Source: an uncultured Oscillibacter sp.
GTDB taxonomy: Bacteria > Bacillota > Clostridia > Oscillospirales > Oscillospiraceae
NCBI GenBank assembly: GCA_910576845.1
Contig: CAJTJA010000015.1
Span: 1 to 25,583 of the forward strand
Length of the DNA stretch: 25,583 nt
Direction: 5' to 3'
The notes under the pieces are model-generated. The model was given only the letters and a program-made list of their open reading frames with translations. It searched no databases and was not told the origin of the DNA. Each line of letters begins with the position of its first letter. Within the stretch, counting starts at the first letter, position 1. Shown here in pieces: positions 7,302 through 14,509 of this stretch. Made by a program: the position numbers and the translations under genes.

Positions 7302-7338
7302 ACGAGAGACCATTTTTTTAATGGTCTCTCGTTTTTTT
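7302..7338 (+). terminator. Rho-independent terminator after the ligase-like gene
   Basis: ACGAGAGACCATT (7302-7314) pairs perfectly with AATGGTCTCTCGT (7320-7332), with a T5 loop and a following T run. It separates the ligase unit from the main operon. Confidence 0.95.
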
Positions 7339-7385
7339 CTTGCGGAGAAAAGTTCTTCCCCAGTCGAAAAAAACGGCGAAAGGCC

Positions 7386-7414
7386 TTGCATTCTCCGGAA
7401 AGCTGTGATATTCT
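7386..7414 (+). promoter_or_regulatory. Promoter of the main polysaccharide operon
   Basis: TTGCAT (7386-7391) and TATTCT (7409-7414) are separated by 17 bp. It is the only good promoter I see before the long run of co-oriented genes. Confidence 0.65.
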
Positions 7415-7446
7415 GTACAACGAAAAGGAAAGCGTTCTGCGCCAAA

Positions 7447-7465
7447 ATTGACCACTATTGACCAC
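7447..7465 (+). repeat. Tandem ATTGACCAC direct repeat, possible operator
   Basis: ATTGACCAC occurs at 7447-7455 and again at 7457-7465, a 10-bp period that puts both copies on the same helix face. It lies in the leader, between the promoter and the first gene, 17 bp before the start codon. That gene carries an integrase arm-type DNA-binding domain, and such domains bind short direct repeats. A regulatory link is inference. Confidence 0.4.
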
Positions 7466-7482
7466 GAAACGGAGGGAGCGGC

Positions 7483-8115
7483 ATGCGCCGGGGAGACAAC
7501 ATCCGAAAGCGCGCGGACGGGCGCTATGAGGCCCGCTATCCCAAGGGCCGGAGCCCGGAGGGCCGCCTGCTGTACGGCTGCTGCTACGGCAGGAGCTATG
7601 AGGAGGCGGCGGCGAAGCGGGAGGAAATCCTGCGCCGGAACGTCCGTGTCCGGGAGCTGAACCTGCTGATTCTGGGGGCGGGGAGCCACGGGCAGGAGGT
7701 CCGGGAGCTGGCCCAGCGGCTGAACGTCTTCCGCCGGATCGCCTTTTTGGACGACAACCCGGAAAAGGCGGAGGTTCTGGGCCCCTGCACGGGGCTGGAG
7801 CGCTGGGCGGAGGAGTTTCCGGTGGCCATCCCCGCGGTGGGGAACCGGGCCCTGCGGATGCGCTGGCTGGGAGAGCTGGCCCGGGCGGGCTTTGTGCTGC
7901 CGGTGCTGGTTCATCCGGATGCCACCGTGTCCCCCAGCGCGGTGCTGGGTTATGGAACGGTGGTCTGCGCCAGGGCCGCCGTGGGCAGCGGGGCGGAGAT
8001 CGGCCCGGGCTGCATCATCGCCAGCGCCGCCGCCATTGAGCGCTATGCTGTTTTGCCGGAGGGAACCCATGTGGACTGCGGCCGGGTGGTGAGGTACATC
8101 TCCAAAGAGGCGTGA
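7483..8115 (+). CDS. Integrase arm-type DNA-binding domain fused to a NeuD/PglD-like acyltransferase
   Basis: A 210-residue chimera. Residues 1-52 (MRRGDNIRKRADGRYEARY..., then YGCCYGRSYEEAAAKREE) have the pattern of the AP2-like arm-binding domain found at the start of tyrosine recombinases. Residues 58 onward are a NeuD/PglD-type sugar acyltransferase: a Rossmann start LLILGAGSHGQEV and a left-handed hexapeptide helix from about residue 140. The start is firm: GGAGG lies 7 nt upstream, and there is no ATG or ribosome site at the domain junction. No recombinase catalytic domain is present. Where the family normally has the catalytic His (NTGA..EHD), this protein reads SAAAIERY, with Arg; the later THVDCG His remains. 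It may therefore be inactive as an enzyme. Family role: N-acetylation of UDP-4-amino-sugars. As first gene of the operon it could also regulate transcription (inference). Confidence 0.8.
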   Translation: MRRGDNIRKRADGRYEARYPKGRSPEGRLLYGCCYGRSYEEAAAKREEILRRNVRVRELNLLILGAGSHGQEVRELAQRLNVFRRIAFLDDNPEKAEVLGPCTGLERWAEEFPVAIPAVGNRALRMRWLGELARAGFVLPVLVHPDATVSPSAVLGYGTVVCARAAVGSGAEIGPGCIIASAAAIERYAVLPEGTHVDCGRVVRYISKEA

Positions 8116-8169
8116 GCGCCGGAAGAAGCGTTTTGATAAGAGCAATGAGCATTGGGAGGAGAACGGAAT

Positions 8170-9372
8170 ATGGAAGAGCTGAAAAAGATACCCTTTTCCC
8201 CGCCGGATATTACGGAGGAGGAAATTTCCGAGGTGGCGGAGGCCCTGCGCTCCGGCTGGATCACCACCGGACCCCGGACGAAGGAGCTTGAGCGGCAGAT
8301 TGCCGCCTACTGCGGCACGGAGCGGGCGGTGTGCCTGAACTCCGCCACCGCCTGCCTGGAGCTGACGCTGCGGCTCTTCGGCATCGGGCCGGGGGACGAG
8401 GTGATTACCTCCGCCTATACCTACACCGCCTCCGCCAGCGTCATTGCCCATGTGGGGGCGAAGATTGTGCTGGCGGACACGGCCCCGGGGTCCTATGAGA
8501 TGGATTACGGCGCTCTGGCCGCCGCCATAACCCCCCGGACCAAGGCGGTGATTCCCGTGGACGTGGGGGGAATCCTCTGCGATTATGACCGGGTGTATTC
8601 CGCCGTGGAGGAGAAGCGGGCGCTGTTCACCCCCGCGAACGGAATGCAGGAGCAGCTGGGCCGGGTTCTGGTGCTGTCGGACGCCGCCCACAGCTTCGGG
8701 GCCCACCGGGGCGGAAAACGCTCCGGCGCTTTTGCCGACTTCACCTCGTTTTCCTTCCACGCGGTGAAGAACCTCACCACCGCCGAGGGCGGCGCGGTGA
8801 CCTGGCGGGGAGATCTGGGCCTGGACGGGGAGGAGGTCTACCGCCAGTATCAGCTCATGAGCCTCCACGGCCAGAGCAAGGACGCCCTGGCCAAGACGAA
8901 GCTGGGGGCCTGGGAATACGACATTGAGGCCCCGCTGTATAAATGCAACATGACGGATATTATGGCGGCGCTCGGCCTGGTGCAGCTCCGGCGCTATCCG
9001 GAGCTGCTGGCGAAACGCCGCCGCCTGACGGAGCTGTACGGCAGCCTGCTGGCGGGCCGGGGCGTGGAGTCGGCTCCCCACATCCGGGAGGGGGAGGAAT
9101 CCAGCTTCCACCTGTACCTGACCCGGCTGACGGGCAGGGGAGAGGCGGAGCGGAACGCCGCCATCGAAGCCATGGCCCGGGAGGGGGTGGCCGCCAACGT
9201 TCACTACAAGCCTCTGCCTTTGCTGACGGCTTATAAGAACCTGGGCTTCGACGTCAGGGATTACCCCAACGCCCTGGCCCAATATCAAAACGAGCTGACG
9301 CTGCCCCTCTATTCCACGCTCACGGAGGAGGACGCGGAGCGGGCTGCCGGGGCCCTTCTGCGGGCGCTGTGA
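8170..9372 (+). CDS. DegT/DnrJ/EryC1/StrS-family PLP aminotransferase
   Basis: 400 residues, a normal length for the family. It would transfer an amino group to a keto nucleotide sugar, typically UDP-4-keto-6-deoxy-HexNAc, in the cytoplasm. Visible features are the N-terminal SGWITTGPRTKELE, the cofactor pocket SDAAHSFGA (Asp171), and the Schiff-base lysine in SFHAVKNLTTAEGG (Lys200). YKCNMTDIMAALGLVQL is typical of PglE/PseC/ArnB-like members. The start at 8170 fits GGGAGGA about 9 nt upstream; 8152 would place the ribosome site inside the gene. It follows a PglD-like gene, and a PglC-like transferase lies further on, so a bacillosamine-type branch is plausible. The 4,6-dehydratase that would feed it is not in the window. 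Confidence 0.88.
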   Translation: MEELKKIPFSPPDITEEEISEVAEALRSGWITTGPRTKELERQIAAYCGTERAVCLNSATACLELTLRLFGIGPGDEVITSAYTYTASASVIAHVGAKIVLADTAPGSYEMDYGALAAAITPRTKAVIPVDVGGILCDYDRVYSAVEEKRALFTPANGMQEQLGRVLVLSDAAHSFGAHRGGKRSGAFADFTSFSFHAVKNLTTAEGGAVTWRGDLGLDGEEVYRQYQLMSLHGQSKDALAKTKLGAWEYDIEAPLYKCNMTDIMAALGLVQLRRYPELLAKRRRLTELYGSLLAGRGVESAPHIREGEESSFHLYLTRLTGRGEAERNAAIEAMAREGVAANVHYKPLPLLTAYKNLGFDVRDYPNALAQYQNELTLPLYSTLTEEDAERAAGALLRAL

Positions 9373-9376
9373 AAGG

Positions 9377-10088
9377 ATGGATAAGGCAATGAACTGGACA
9401 AGAGACCTCGAGCGGGACATATTGGAATGGGACACAGTGAACTGGCGGCGGGCGGTGGATTTTTGGGACGCCGGCTCCATCTGTGACAGGGCCTCTTTGC
9501 GGGTGCTGGACGTGGGCGCCCGGGGCGGCGGGCTTTCCCTTCTGTTTGGACAGAGGGGAATAGCAGACTATACCAAGTATAGTCTGCTCGGATCTGTCAG
9601 ATCCGAGGGAAAACGCCGGTCCGCTGCATAGAAAGTACGGCCTGGAGGACCGGATTTCTTACGCGGCGGTGAACGCCGTGGAGCTGGACGCCGTGGAGGA
9701 ATACGATGTCATCTGCTTTAAGAGCGTGCTGGGCGGCATCGGCTATGGCGGCAACAAGGCCGCCCAGGAAACGGCGGTGCGGAATCTCTACCGGGCGCTG
9801 AAGCCGGGGGGATACCTGGTATTCGCGGAGAACCTGACGGCCACACCAGTTCATCAGCTCCTCCGCAGGAAGTTCAACCGCTGGAATACCTGGCGCTATA
9901 TCACCATAAAGGAGGCTCTCGCCTTTTGTTCCGATTTTTCCGAGGTGCGCTGGCGCTGCTTCGGCTTTCTCGGAACCTTCGGCAGGAGCGAGGGACAGCG
10001 GCGCGCCCTGGGCCGGATTGACACGGCCCTTGACTGGCTGCTGCCCAGCAGCGCCAAATACATTATCTCTGTCGCCGCGCGAAAATAG
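9377..10088 (+). pseudogene. Class I SAM-dependent methyltransferase, broken by a palindromic frameshift
   Basis: The N-terminal part (frame from 9377) has the SAM-binding motif VLDVGARGGGLSLLFG. The C-terminal part, in another frame (about 9579-10088), continues with IVCSDLSDPRENAG, VICFKSVLGGIGYGG and LKPGGYLVFAENL. The two halves form one protein of about 233 residues if 13 nt (9561-9573) are removed: the joint then reads GQRGTSIVCSD. The extra bases are the reverse complement of the following bases, making a 12-bp hairpin (9562-9588). As written, translation stops at 9631 after 84 residues, and a restart at GTG 9669 would lack the SAM site. The intact enzyme would probably methylate a sugar or lipid-linked intermediate. 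Two starts are possible (9377 or 9389); neither ribosome site is strong. Confidence 0.8.
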
Positions 10089-10116
10089 GCAGTGCGGAAA
10101 CGCTCTTCCGACTGCC
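10088..10116 (+). promoter_or_regulatory. Intergenic hairpin between the methyltransferase and dltA
   Basis: GGCAGT-g-CGGAA pairs with TTCCGACTGCC over a 6-nt loop: 11 bp with one bulged G. No T run follows, so it is not a standard terminator. It could protect or process the mRNA before dltA. Confidence 0.4.
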
Positions 10117-10147
10117 GGATATACAACGGGAGAAAGAAGAGTGAGGC

Positions 10148-11695
10148 ATGAAAACAATTCTGGAAAAGATCAGGGAAAACGCCGCCGCCTTGGGAGAGCA
10201 AACCGTATATAGTGTATATTATATGAATAATTATGCGGGGGGGGGGCGTGAATTCCCACATCTGACCTGGAAAGAACTGGATGAATATTCCGGGAAATTA
10301 GCGGCATACCTCCACCGGACCTGCCGGACGAAAACCCCTGTGGTAGTTTACGGACATAAGGATCCTTGGATGCTGGTCTGCTTTTTGGCCTGCGTCAGGT
10401 CCGGCCGGGCATACTGCCCTGTGGATACGTCCGTCCCTCCCGCCCGGGTGCGGGCCATTCTGGAGGATGTGTCGCCGGAAACGGTGCTTGCCACGGAGCC
10501 TCTGGAATATAGCGGGGCTCCGGTGCTGGACAAGGCGGCCCTGCTCGCCGCCGCGGAGGGGGAGCCCGGGCAGCTGGGTCCCGAGCACGCGGTCTCCGGG
10601 GAGGATACCTTTTATATCATTTTTACCTCCGGCAGCACCGGAACGCCGAAGGGTGTGCAGATCACCCGGAACTGTCTGGACTGCTTCATCCAGTGGGGGA
10701 TCACCCTGGGCCGGGGACTGGACGGCGGACGCCGCCGGGTCTTTTTGAATCAGGCGCCGTTCTCCTTTGACCTGTCCGTTATGGACCTGTACCTCTCTTT
10801 GTATACCGGAGGGCATCTTTTCGCCCTGAGCCGGGAGGTGCAGGGCGATATGGGAGCCCTGCTGGACGCGCTGAGCTGCTCCGGGGCGGAGGTTTGGGTC
10901 TCCACACCGTCCTTCGCGGACCTGTGCCTGTCGGACAAAAAGTTCCGCGAGGAGCTGCTGCCCAGGCTGGAGCTGCTTCTTTTCTGCGGGGAGACGCTGA
11001 CGAACCGCACGGCGGAGCGGCTGGCGGCTGCTTTTCCCAGGGCGGAGACGGTGAATACCTATGGGCCGACGGAATCCACGGTAGCCGTCACACAGGTGAG
11101 GGTTACGCCGGAGCTCCTCCGTCAGTCCCCTCTGCCGGTAGGAGCCGAGAAGCCGGGAACCTGGATTTTTATTCAGGACGCCCAGGGAAACGACCTGCCC
11201 GACGGAGAGGTTGGCGAGATCGTCATCGCCGGAGACTCCGTGAGCACAGGCTATTGGAAAAAGCCGGAGCTGACGGGGCGGGTCTTTGGCTCCCGGAGCA
11301 TCGGAGGGACGGTCTACCGGACCTACCGCACCGGCGACGCCGGGACGAAGCGGGGCGGACAGCTCTACTATCAGGGCCGGATGGATTTTCAGGTCAAGCT
11401 GCACGGCTACCGCATTGAGCTGGGAGACGTGGAGGGCAACCTCCTGAAGCTGGACGGCGTCCGCGCCGCCGCCGTGCTGCCCGTGGAACGGGACGGCAAG
11501 GTCCGCAGCCTCACCGCCTATGTGGCGGCGGAGCGGAGCGGGGACGATTTTGCGGACGGCCAGCGGCTCCGGGCGGCGCTGAAGGCCCTGGTCCCGGATT
11601 ACATGATCCCAAAGAAATTTGTGTTTTTGGACCGCCTCCCTATGACCGGCAACGGGAAGGTGGACCGGAAGGCGCTGGGAGGGAGCGGGAAATGA
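10148..11695 (+). CDS. dltA: DltA-like D-alanine--carrier protein ligase, with a G10 tract
   Basis: A 515-residue ANL-family adenylation enzyme, close to normal DltA length. It activates D-alanine with ATP and loads it on the DltC carrier in the cytoplasm. Motifs: FTSGSTGTPKGVQ (residues 159-171), NTYGPTEST, YRTGD, and the C-terminal catalytic lysine in TGNGKVDRKAL (Lys504). The four following genes are dltB, dltC, dltD and a dltX-like ORF, which supports the call. A different amino-acid substrate is possible. Codons 30-33 (Ala-Gly-Gly-Gly) are written as a run of ten G (10237-10246) in a non-conserved N-terminal loop. It is in frame here. One extra G brings TGA almost at once, and one less gives TGA within about ten codons, so slippage would switch the gene off. 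dltB overlaps its end by 4 nt (ATGA). Confidence 0.88.
   Translation: MKTILEKIRENAAALGEQTVYSVYYMNNYAGGGREFPHLTWKELDEYSGKLAAYLHRTCRTKTPVVVYGHKDPWMLVCFLACVRSGRAYCPVDTSVPPARVRAILEDVSPETVLATEPLEYSGAPVLDKAALLAAAEGEPGQLGPEHAVSGEDTFYIIFTSGSTGTPKGVQITRNCLDCFIQWGITLGRGLDGGRRRVFLNQAPFSFDLSVMDLYLSLYTGGHLFALSREVQGDMGALLDALSCSGAEVWVSTPSFADLCLSDKKFREELLPRLELLLFCGETLTNRTAERLAAAFPRAETVNTYGPTESTVAVTQVRVTPELLRQSPLPVGAEKPGTWIFIQDAQGNDLPDGEVGEIVIAGDSVSTGYWKKPELTGRVFGSRSIGGTVYRTYRTGDAGTKRGGQLYYQGRMDFQVKLHGYRIELGDVEGNLLKLDGVRAAAVLPVERDGKVRSLTAYVAAERSGDDFADGQRLRAALKALVPDYMIPKKFVFLDRLPMTGNGKVDRKALGGSGK
10237..10246 (+). repeat. G10 homopolymer inside dltA
   Basis: Ten consecutive G. Runs of six are common in this window, but ten occurs only here and, as C10, at 22086. 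The tract sits after an AT-rich stretch in the first 35 codons. Confidence 0.95.
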
Positions 11696-12867
11696 GCTTC
11701 TTCTCAGGGTACTGGTTCTTCGCCTACCTGGCGGCGCTGCTGATCCCCGCGGCGGTGCTGGGCCTGCTGGAAAAGCCTCTGCGGCCCTACCGGCTGGCGC
11801 TGACGGTCTTCTTTATATATATGGTTTACCGGGATACGCCGGAGCAGATGAAATACCTGCTGCTCTACGCCGCGGGCGCCGCGTATCTGGTGAAGATCTA
11901 TGCCTTTCTCCGCCGCCGGTACGGGCGGACCCCCTGGCTGTACGGCCACGCCGTGGCCCTGGCCCTGGCGCCCCTGGTGGTGAGCAAATGGAGCGCCGCC
12001 CACGGAGGGACGGTGTTTGGATTCCTGGGCATCTCCTATATCTGCTTCCGCGTGATTCAGGTAGTCATCGAGATTTATGACGGAGTGCTTGAGGATGTCC
12101 CCGTGACCCGCTTCCTGGAATTTCTCCTGTTTTTCCCAAGCCTCAGCTCCGGCCCCATTGACAGGAGCCGCCGCTTCGCGGAGGACGACCTGCGCCTCTG
12201 GACGCGGGATGAGTATCTGGACCTGCTGAACGAGGGCGTATATAAGCTGGTGCTGGGAGCGTTTTATAAAATTGTCTGCTCCGCCCTGTTCTACAAGCTT
12301 TTAAACGACGTCTTCGCGGAGCGCTACACGCCGCTTTATTTAGTGGGCTACGCCTACGTTTACGGCCTGTACATGTTCTTTGACTTTGCCGGATACAGCT
12401 CTCTGGCGGTGGGAACCGCCTATATCCTGGGCATCCGGCTGCCGGACAATTTCAATAAGCCCTTTCTCAGCGTGGACATCAAGGATTTTTGGAACCGCTG
12501 GCACATTACGCTTTCCACCTGGTTCCGGGATTTTGTCTTCACGCGGTTTGTGCTGAACTCCATCCGGAACAAGCGCTTCAAAACCCGCCTGGGAGGGGCG
12601 GCGGCGGGCCTGATGGTGAATATGCTTGTCATGGGCCTGTGGCACGGTCCTTACGCCCATTATGTCGCCTATGGACTCTATCACGGCATTCTGCTGGCGG
12701 TTACAGAGGTCTATCAGAAGAAGTCCGCCTTCTACCGCGCCCACAAAGACAGGCTCTGGTACAAAACGGCGTCCTGGTTTTTGACGCTGAACGCCGTGAT
12801 GCTGGGCTTTCTGATCTTCTCAGGACACATCCGGGATGTCTGGCAGGCAGCACTCTATTATTTATAA
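11692..12867 (+). CDS. dltB: DltB-like MBOAT membrane acyltransferase
   Basis: A 391-residue protein with about ten membrane helices, in the usual DltB range. It passes the D-alanyl group from DltC across the membrane. The MBOAT signature is clear: NRWHITLSTWFRDFVF followed by VMGLWHGPYAHYVAYGLYHG, which contains the conserved catalytic histidine (WHG). FFPSLSSGPIDRSRRF is also typical of DltB. The start codon overlaps the dltA stop (ATGA), so translation is probably coupled. AlgI-type polysaccharide O-acetyltransferases share the fold, but the flanking dltA, dltC and dltD make DltB the best reading. Confidence 0.9.
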   Translation: MSFFSGYWFFAYLAALLIPAAVLGLLEKPLRPYRLALTVFFIYMVYRDTPEQMKYLLLYAAGAAYLVKIYAFLRRRYGRTPWLYGHAVALALAPLVVSKWSAAHGGTVFGFLGISYICFRVIQVVIEIYDGVLEDVPVTRFLEFLLFFPSLSSGPIDRSRRFAEDDLRLWTRDEYLDLLNEGVYKLVLGAFYKIVCSALFYKLLNDVFAERYTPLYLVGYAYVYGLYMFFDFAGYSSLAVGTAYILGIRLPDNFNKPFLSVDIKDFWNRWHITLSTWFRDFVFTRFVLNSIRNKRFKTRLGGAAAGLMVNMLVMGLWHGPYAHYVAYGLYHGILLAVTEVYQKKSAFYRAHKDRLWYKTASWFLTLNAVMLGFLIFSGHIRDVWQAALYYL

Positions 12868-12887
12868 GAAAGGCAGTGTGAAAGAAC

Positions 12888-13124
12888 ATGGAAGAAATGA
12901 TTCTGGCAATTTTGGCTGAGGCGTGCGAGGATGAGTCCGTGAAGGACCATCTGGACATAGACCTGTTTGAAAGCGGCCTGATGGATTCCCTGGCGTTCGC
13001 GGAGCTGGTCTTCGGTCTGGAGGACAAGCTTGGCGTCATCATCTCCCCCTCGGAAATCGAGCGGGACAAAATGAATACCCCCCGGAAGATTCTGGAGCTG
13101 GTGAAAGAGAGGGCCGGCTCATGA
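12888..13124 (+). CDS. dltC: DltC-like acyl/D-alanyl carrier protein
   Basis: A 78-residue acidic protein, the exact size class of DltC. FESGLMDSLAFAELV carries the phosphopantetheine-attachment Ser34 in a DSL motif. It accepts activated D-alanine from DltA and delivers it to the DltB/DltD membrane complex. It lies 20 nt after dltB, and the next gene overlaps its stop by 4 nt. Confidence 0.92.
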   Translation: MEEMILAILAEACEDESVKDHLDIDLFESGLMDSLAFAELVFGLEDKLGVIISPSEIERDKMNTPRKILELVKERAGS

Positions 13125-14287
13125 AAAAGGCCCTGCCCCTGCTGACCGCGGCCGTCCTCTTCGCCGGGACGGTCCTGGGAACAAGGCTGTTCCTTGACGG
13201 AAGCGTCAGGGCAATGGGGGAAACCCTTGTCTACATCAACAATGATTCCCGGAATTTCTGCTTTCAGGCTATGGAGGAAATTCTCCAGGAGGGAACCATT
13301 CCCGTGTTCGGCTCCTCGGAGCTGAGCTCCTCCGACGGCTTGGCCTATCCCCGGGCCCTGTTTCACGGCGGCAACTCGGATTTCAACATGATTATGATCG
13401 GGCGCGGGCATACGCAGAGCCTGCACCACGCCGTCAACGCCGGCGCCATGGCGGAGCTGCTGCCGGATCAAAAGGCTGTTCTCATCGTCTCGCCCCAGTG
13501 GTTCACGGAGGACAGCCTTACCTCCAGCTCCTATCCCAGCCGCTTTTCCGAGAGAATGTTCGCCCGCTTCCTGCGGAACGGAGCGCTTTCCAGGGAGCTC
13601 CGCTCCGCCGTCGCGCAGCGGGCCGCGTCCCTGATGGAGCAGGACCCTCAGCAGCTCGCCCGGCTGGAGAGCTATGACGGAATTGTGCTCCAGCACTCCC
13701 TGAACCCCGTGGAGCAGCTGGGCCAAGCGGCTTACGACCACTTTATGGAGACCAAGGCGGAGTTTACGCTCTGCTGGGAAGGCCGGGAGTGGGAGACGCT
13801 GTTCACCGGGGAGCGGGTGCGGGCGGAGGAGCTGGACTTCGACGCCCTGCGGGCGGAGGCGGTCCGGATAGGGGAGGCCTCCTGCACAAACAATGACTTT
13901 TATATCAACGATGATTATTATACCAGCTATATTGTGGAAAAACTAGCTGCGTACAAGGGAGCCGGCGCCGGCGAGAGCTACGCCTCCTCTCCGGAATACA
14001 GCGATTTGAAAACCTTTTTGAAGGTCTGCCGGGAAACCGGCGTCCGGCCGTTGGTCGTCAGCGTTCCCGTAAACGGCTGGTGGTATGATTACTGGGGCTT
14101 TCCCAAGGAGGACCGGGAGGCGTATTACCAGAATATCCGGGATATCTGCGGCTCCTACGGCGTGGCGCTGGCCGACTTTTCGGACAAGGAATATGAGCCT
14201 TATTTTCTGAAAGACATCATGCACCTGGGTTGGAAAGGATGGGTTTATGTTGATGAAGCGGTTTATGAATTTTACCGGCAGCCATAA
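13121..14287 (+). CDS. dltD: DltD-like D-alanyl transfer protein
   Basis: 388 residues. One N-terminal membrane helix (about 4-24) is followed by an extracytoplasmic SGNH/GDSL-like domain. The nucleophile motif is FGSSELSSSD (around Ser65/Ser66) and the Asp/His pair is in KDIMHLGWKGW near the C-terminus. Also typical are MIGRGHTQSLHH, VSPQWF and the NNDFYINDDYYTSYI segment. DltD puts the D-alanyl group on the target polymer outside the membrane. In classical operons the target is teichoic acid; here the genes sit inside a glycan cluster, so the polymer made by the cluster is a candidate target (inference). It starts within the dltC stop (ATGA). Confidence 0.9.
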   Translation: MKKALPLLTAAVLFAGTVLGTRLFLDGSVRAMGETLVYINNDSRNFCFQAMEEILQEGTIPVFGSSELSSSDGLAYPRALFHGGNSDFNMIMIGRGHTQSLHHAVNAGAMAELLPDQKAVLIVSPQWFTEDSLTSSSYPSRFSERMFARFLRNGALSRELRSAVAQRAASLMEQDPQQLARLESYDGIVLQHSLNPVEQLGQAAYDHFMETKAEFTLCWEGREWETLFTGERVRAEELDFDALRAEAVRIGEASCTNNDFYINDDYYTSYIVEKLAAYKGAGAGESYASSPEYSDLKTFLKVCRETGVRPLVVSVPVNGWWYDYWGFPKEDREAYYQNIRDICGSYGVALADFSDKEYEPYFLKDIMHLGWKGWVYVDEAVYEFYRQP

Positions 14288-14405
14288 GACGCTGCGGGAC
14301 ATTCTGCGGGGCGTGTCCATTTGGCTGATGCTGACGGCAATTTACGCCTATCTGCTCTGGGCGGACCTCTCCACCGCCCCGGAGTTTATCTACAGCCAAT
14401 TCTAA
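14247..14405 (+). CDS. dltX: DltX-like membrane microprotein
   Basis: A 52-residue ORF, with a 41-nt overlap with the end of dltD in another frame. A basic N-terminus (MLMKRFMNF) is followed by one membrane helix (about residues 23-38: VSIWLMLTAIYAYLLW) and the C-terminus EFIYSQF. DltX, a small dlt-operon protein, has a single helix and a conserved FIYxxF end whose Tyr is thought to carry D-alanine outside the cell, so the match is specific. In most Firmicutes dltX comes before dltA; here it follows dltD. AAAGGA lies 7 nt before the chosen ATG; an in-frame ATG at 14253 would also work. It is easily missed because it is short and overlapping. Confidence 0.8.
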   Translation: MLMKRFMNFTGSHKTLRDILRGVSIWLMLTAIYAYLLWADLSTAPEFIYSQF

Positions 14406-14509
14406 GAGGCGGAGAGAAGCGGCAAAAGCCGCCTTCCATCCGCTGCCGCTCCGGTCCGGGGGCTCCGCCCGCCGCCGGAAGCACGGGAACTTTTTAAGGG
14501 GGACTGACT

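Noticed and set aside
4440..9480. Very long minus-strand frames opposite the ligase-like, NeuD and aminotransferase genes
   Set aside because: Arg/Gln/His/Gly-rich shadow translations without motifs; the plus strand has clear families and ribosome sites.
14410..14505. Terminator after the dltX-like gene
   Set aside because: GCGGC-AAAA-GCCGC is a hairpin but has no T run; the later CTTTTTAA is not next to a strong stem.
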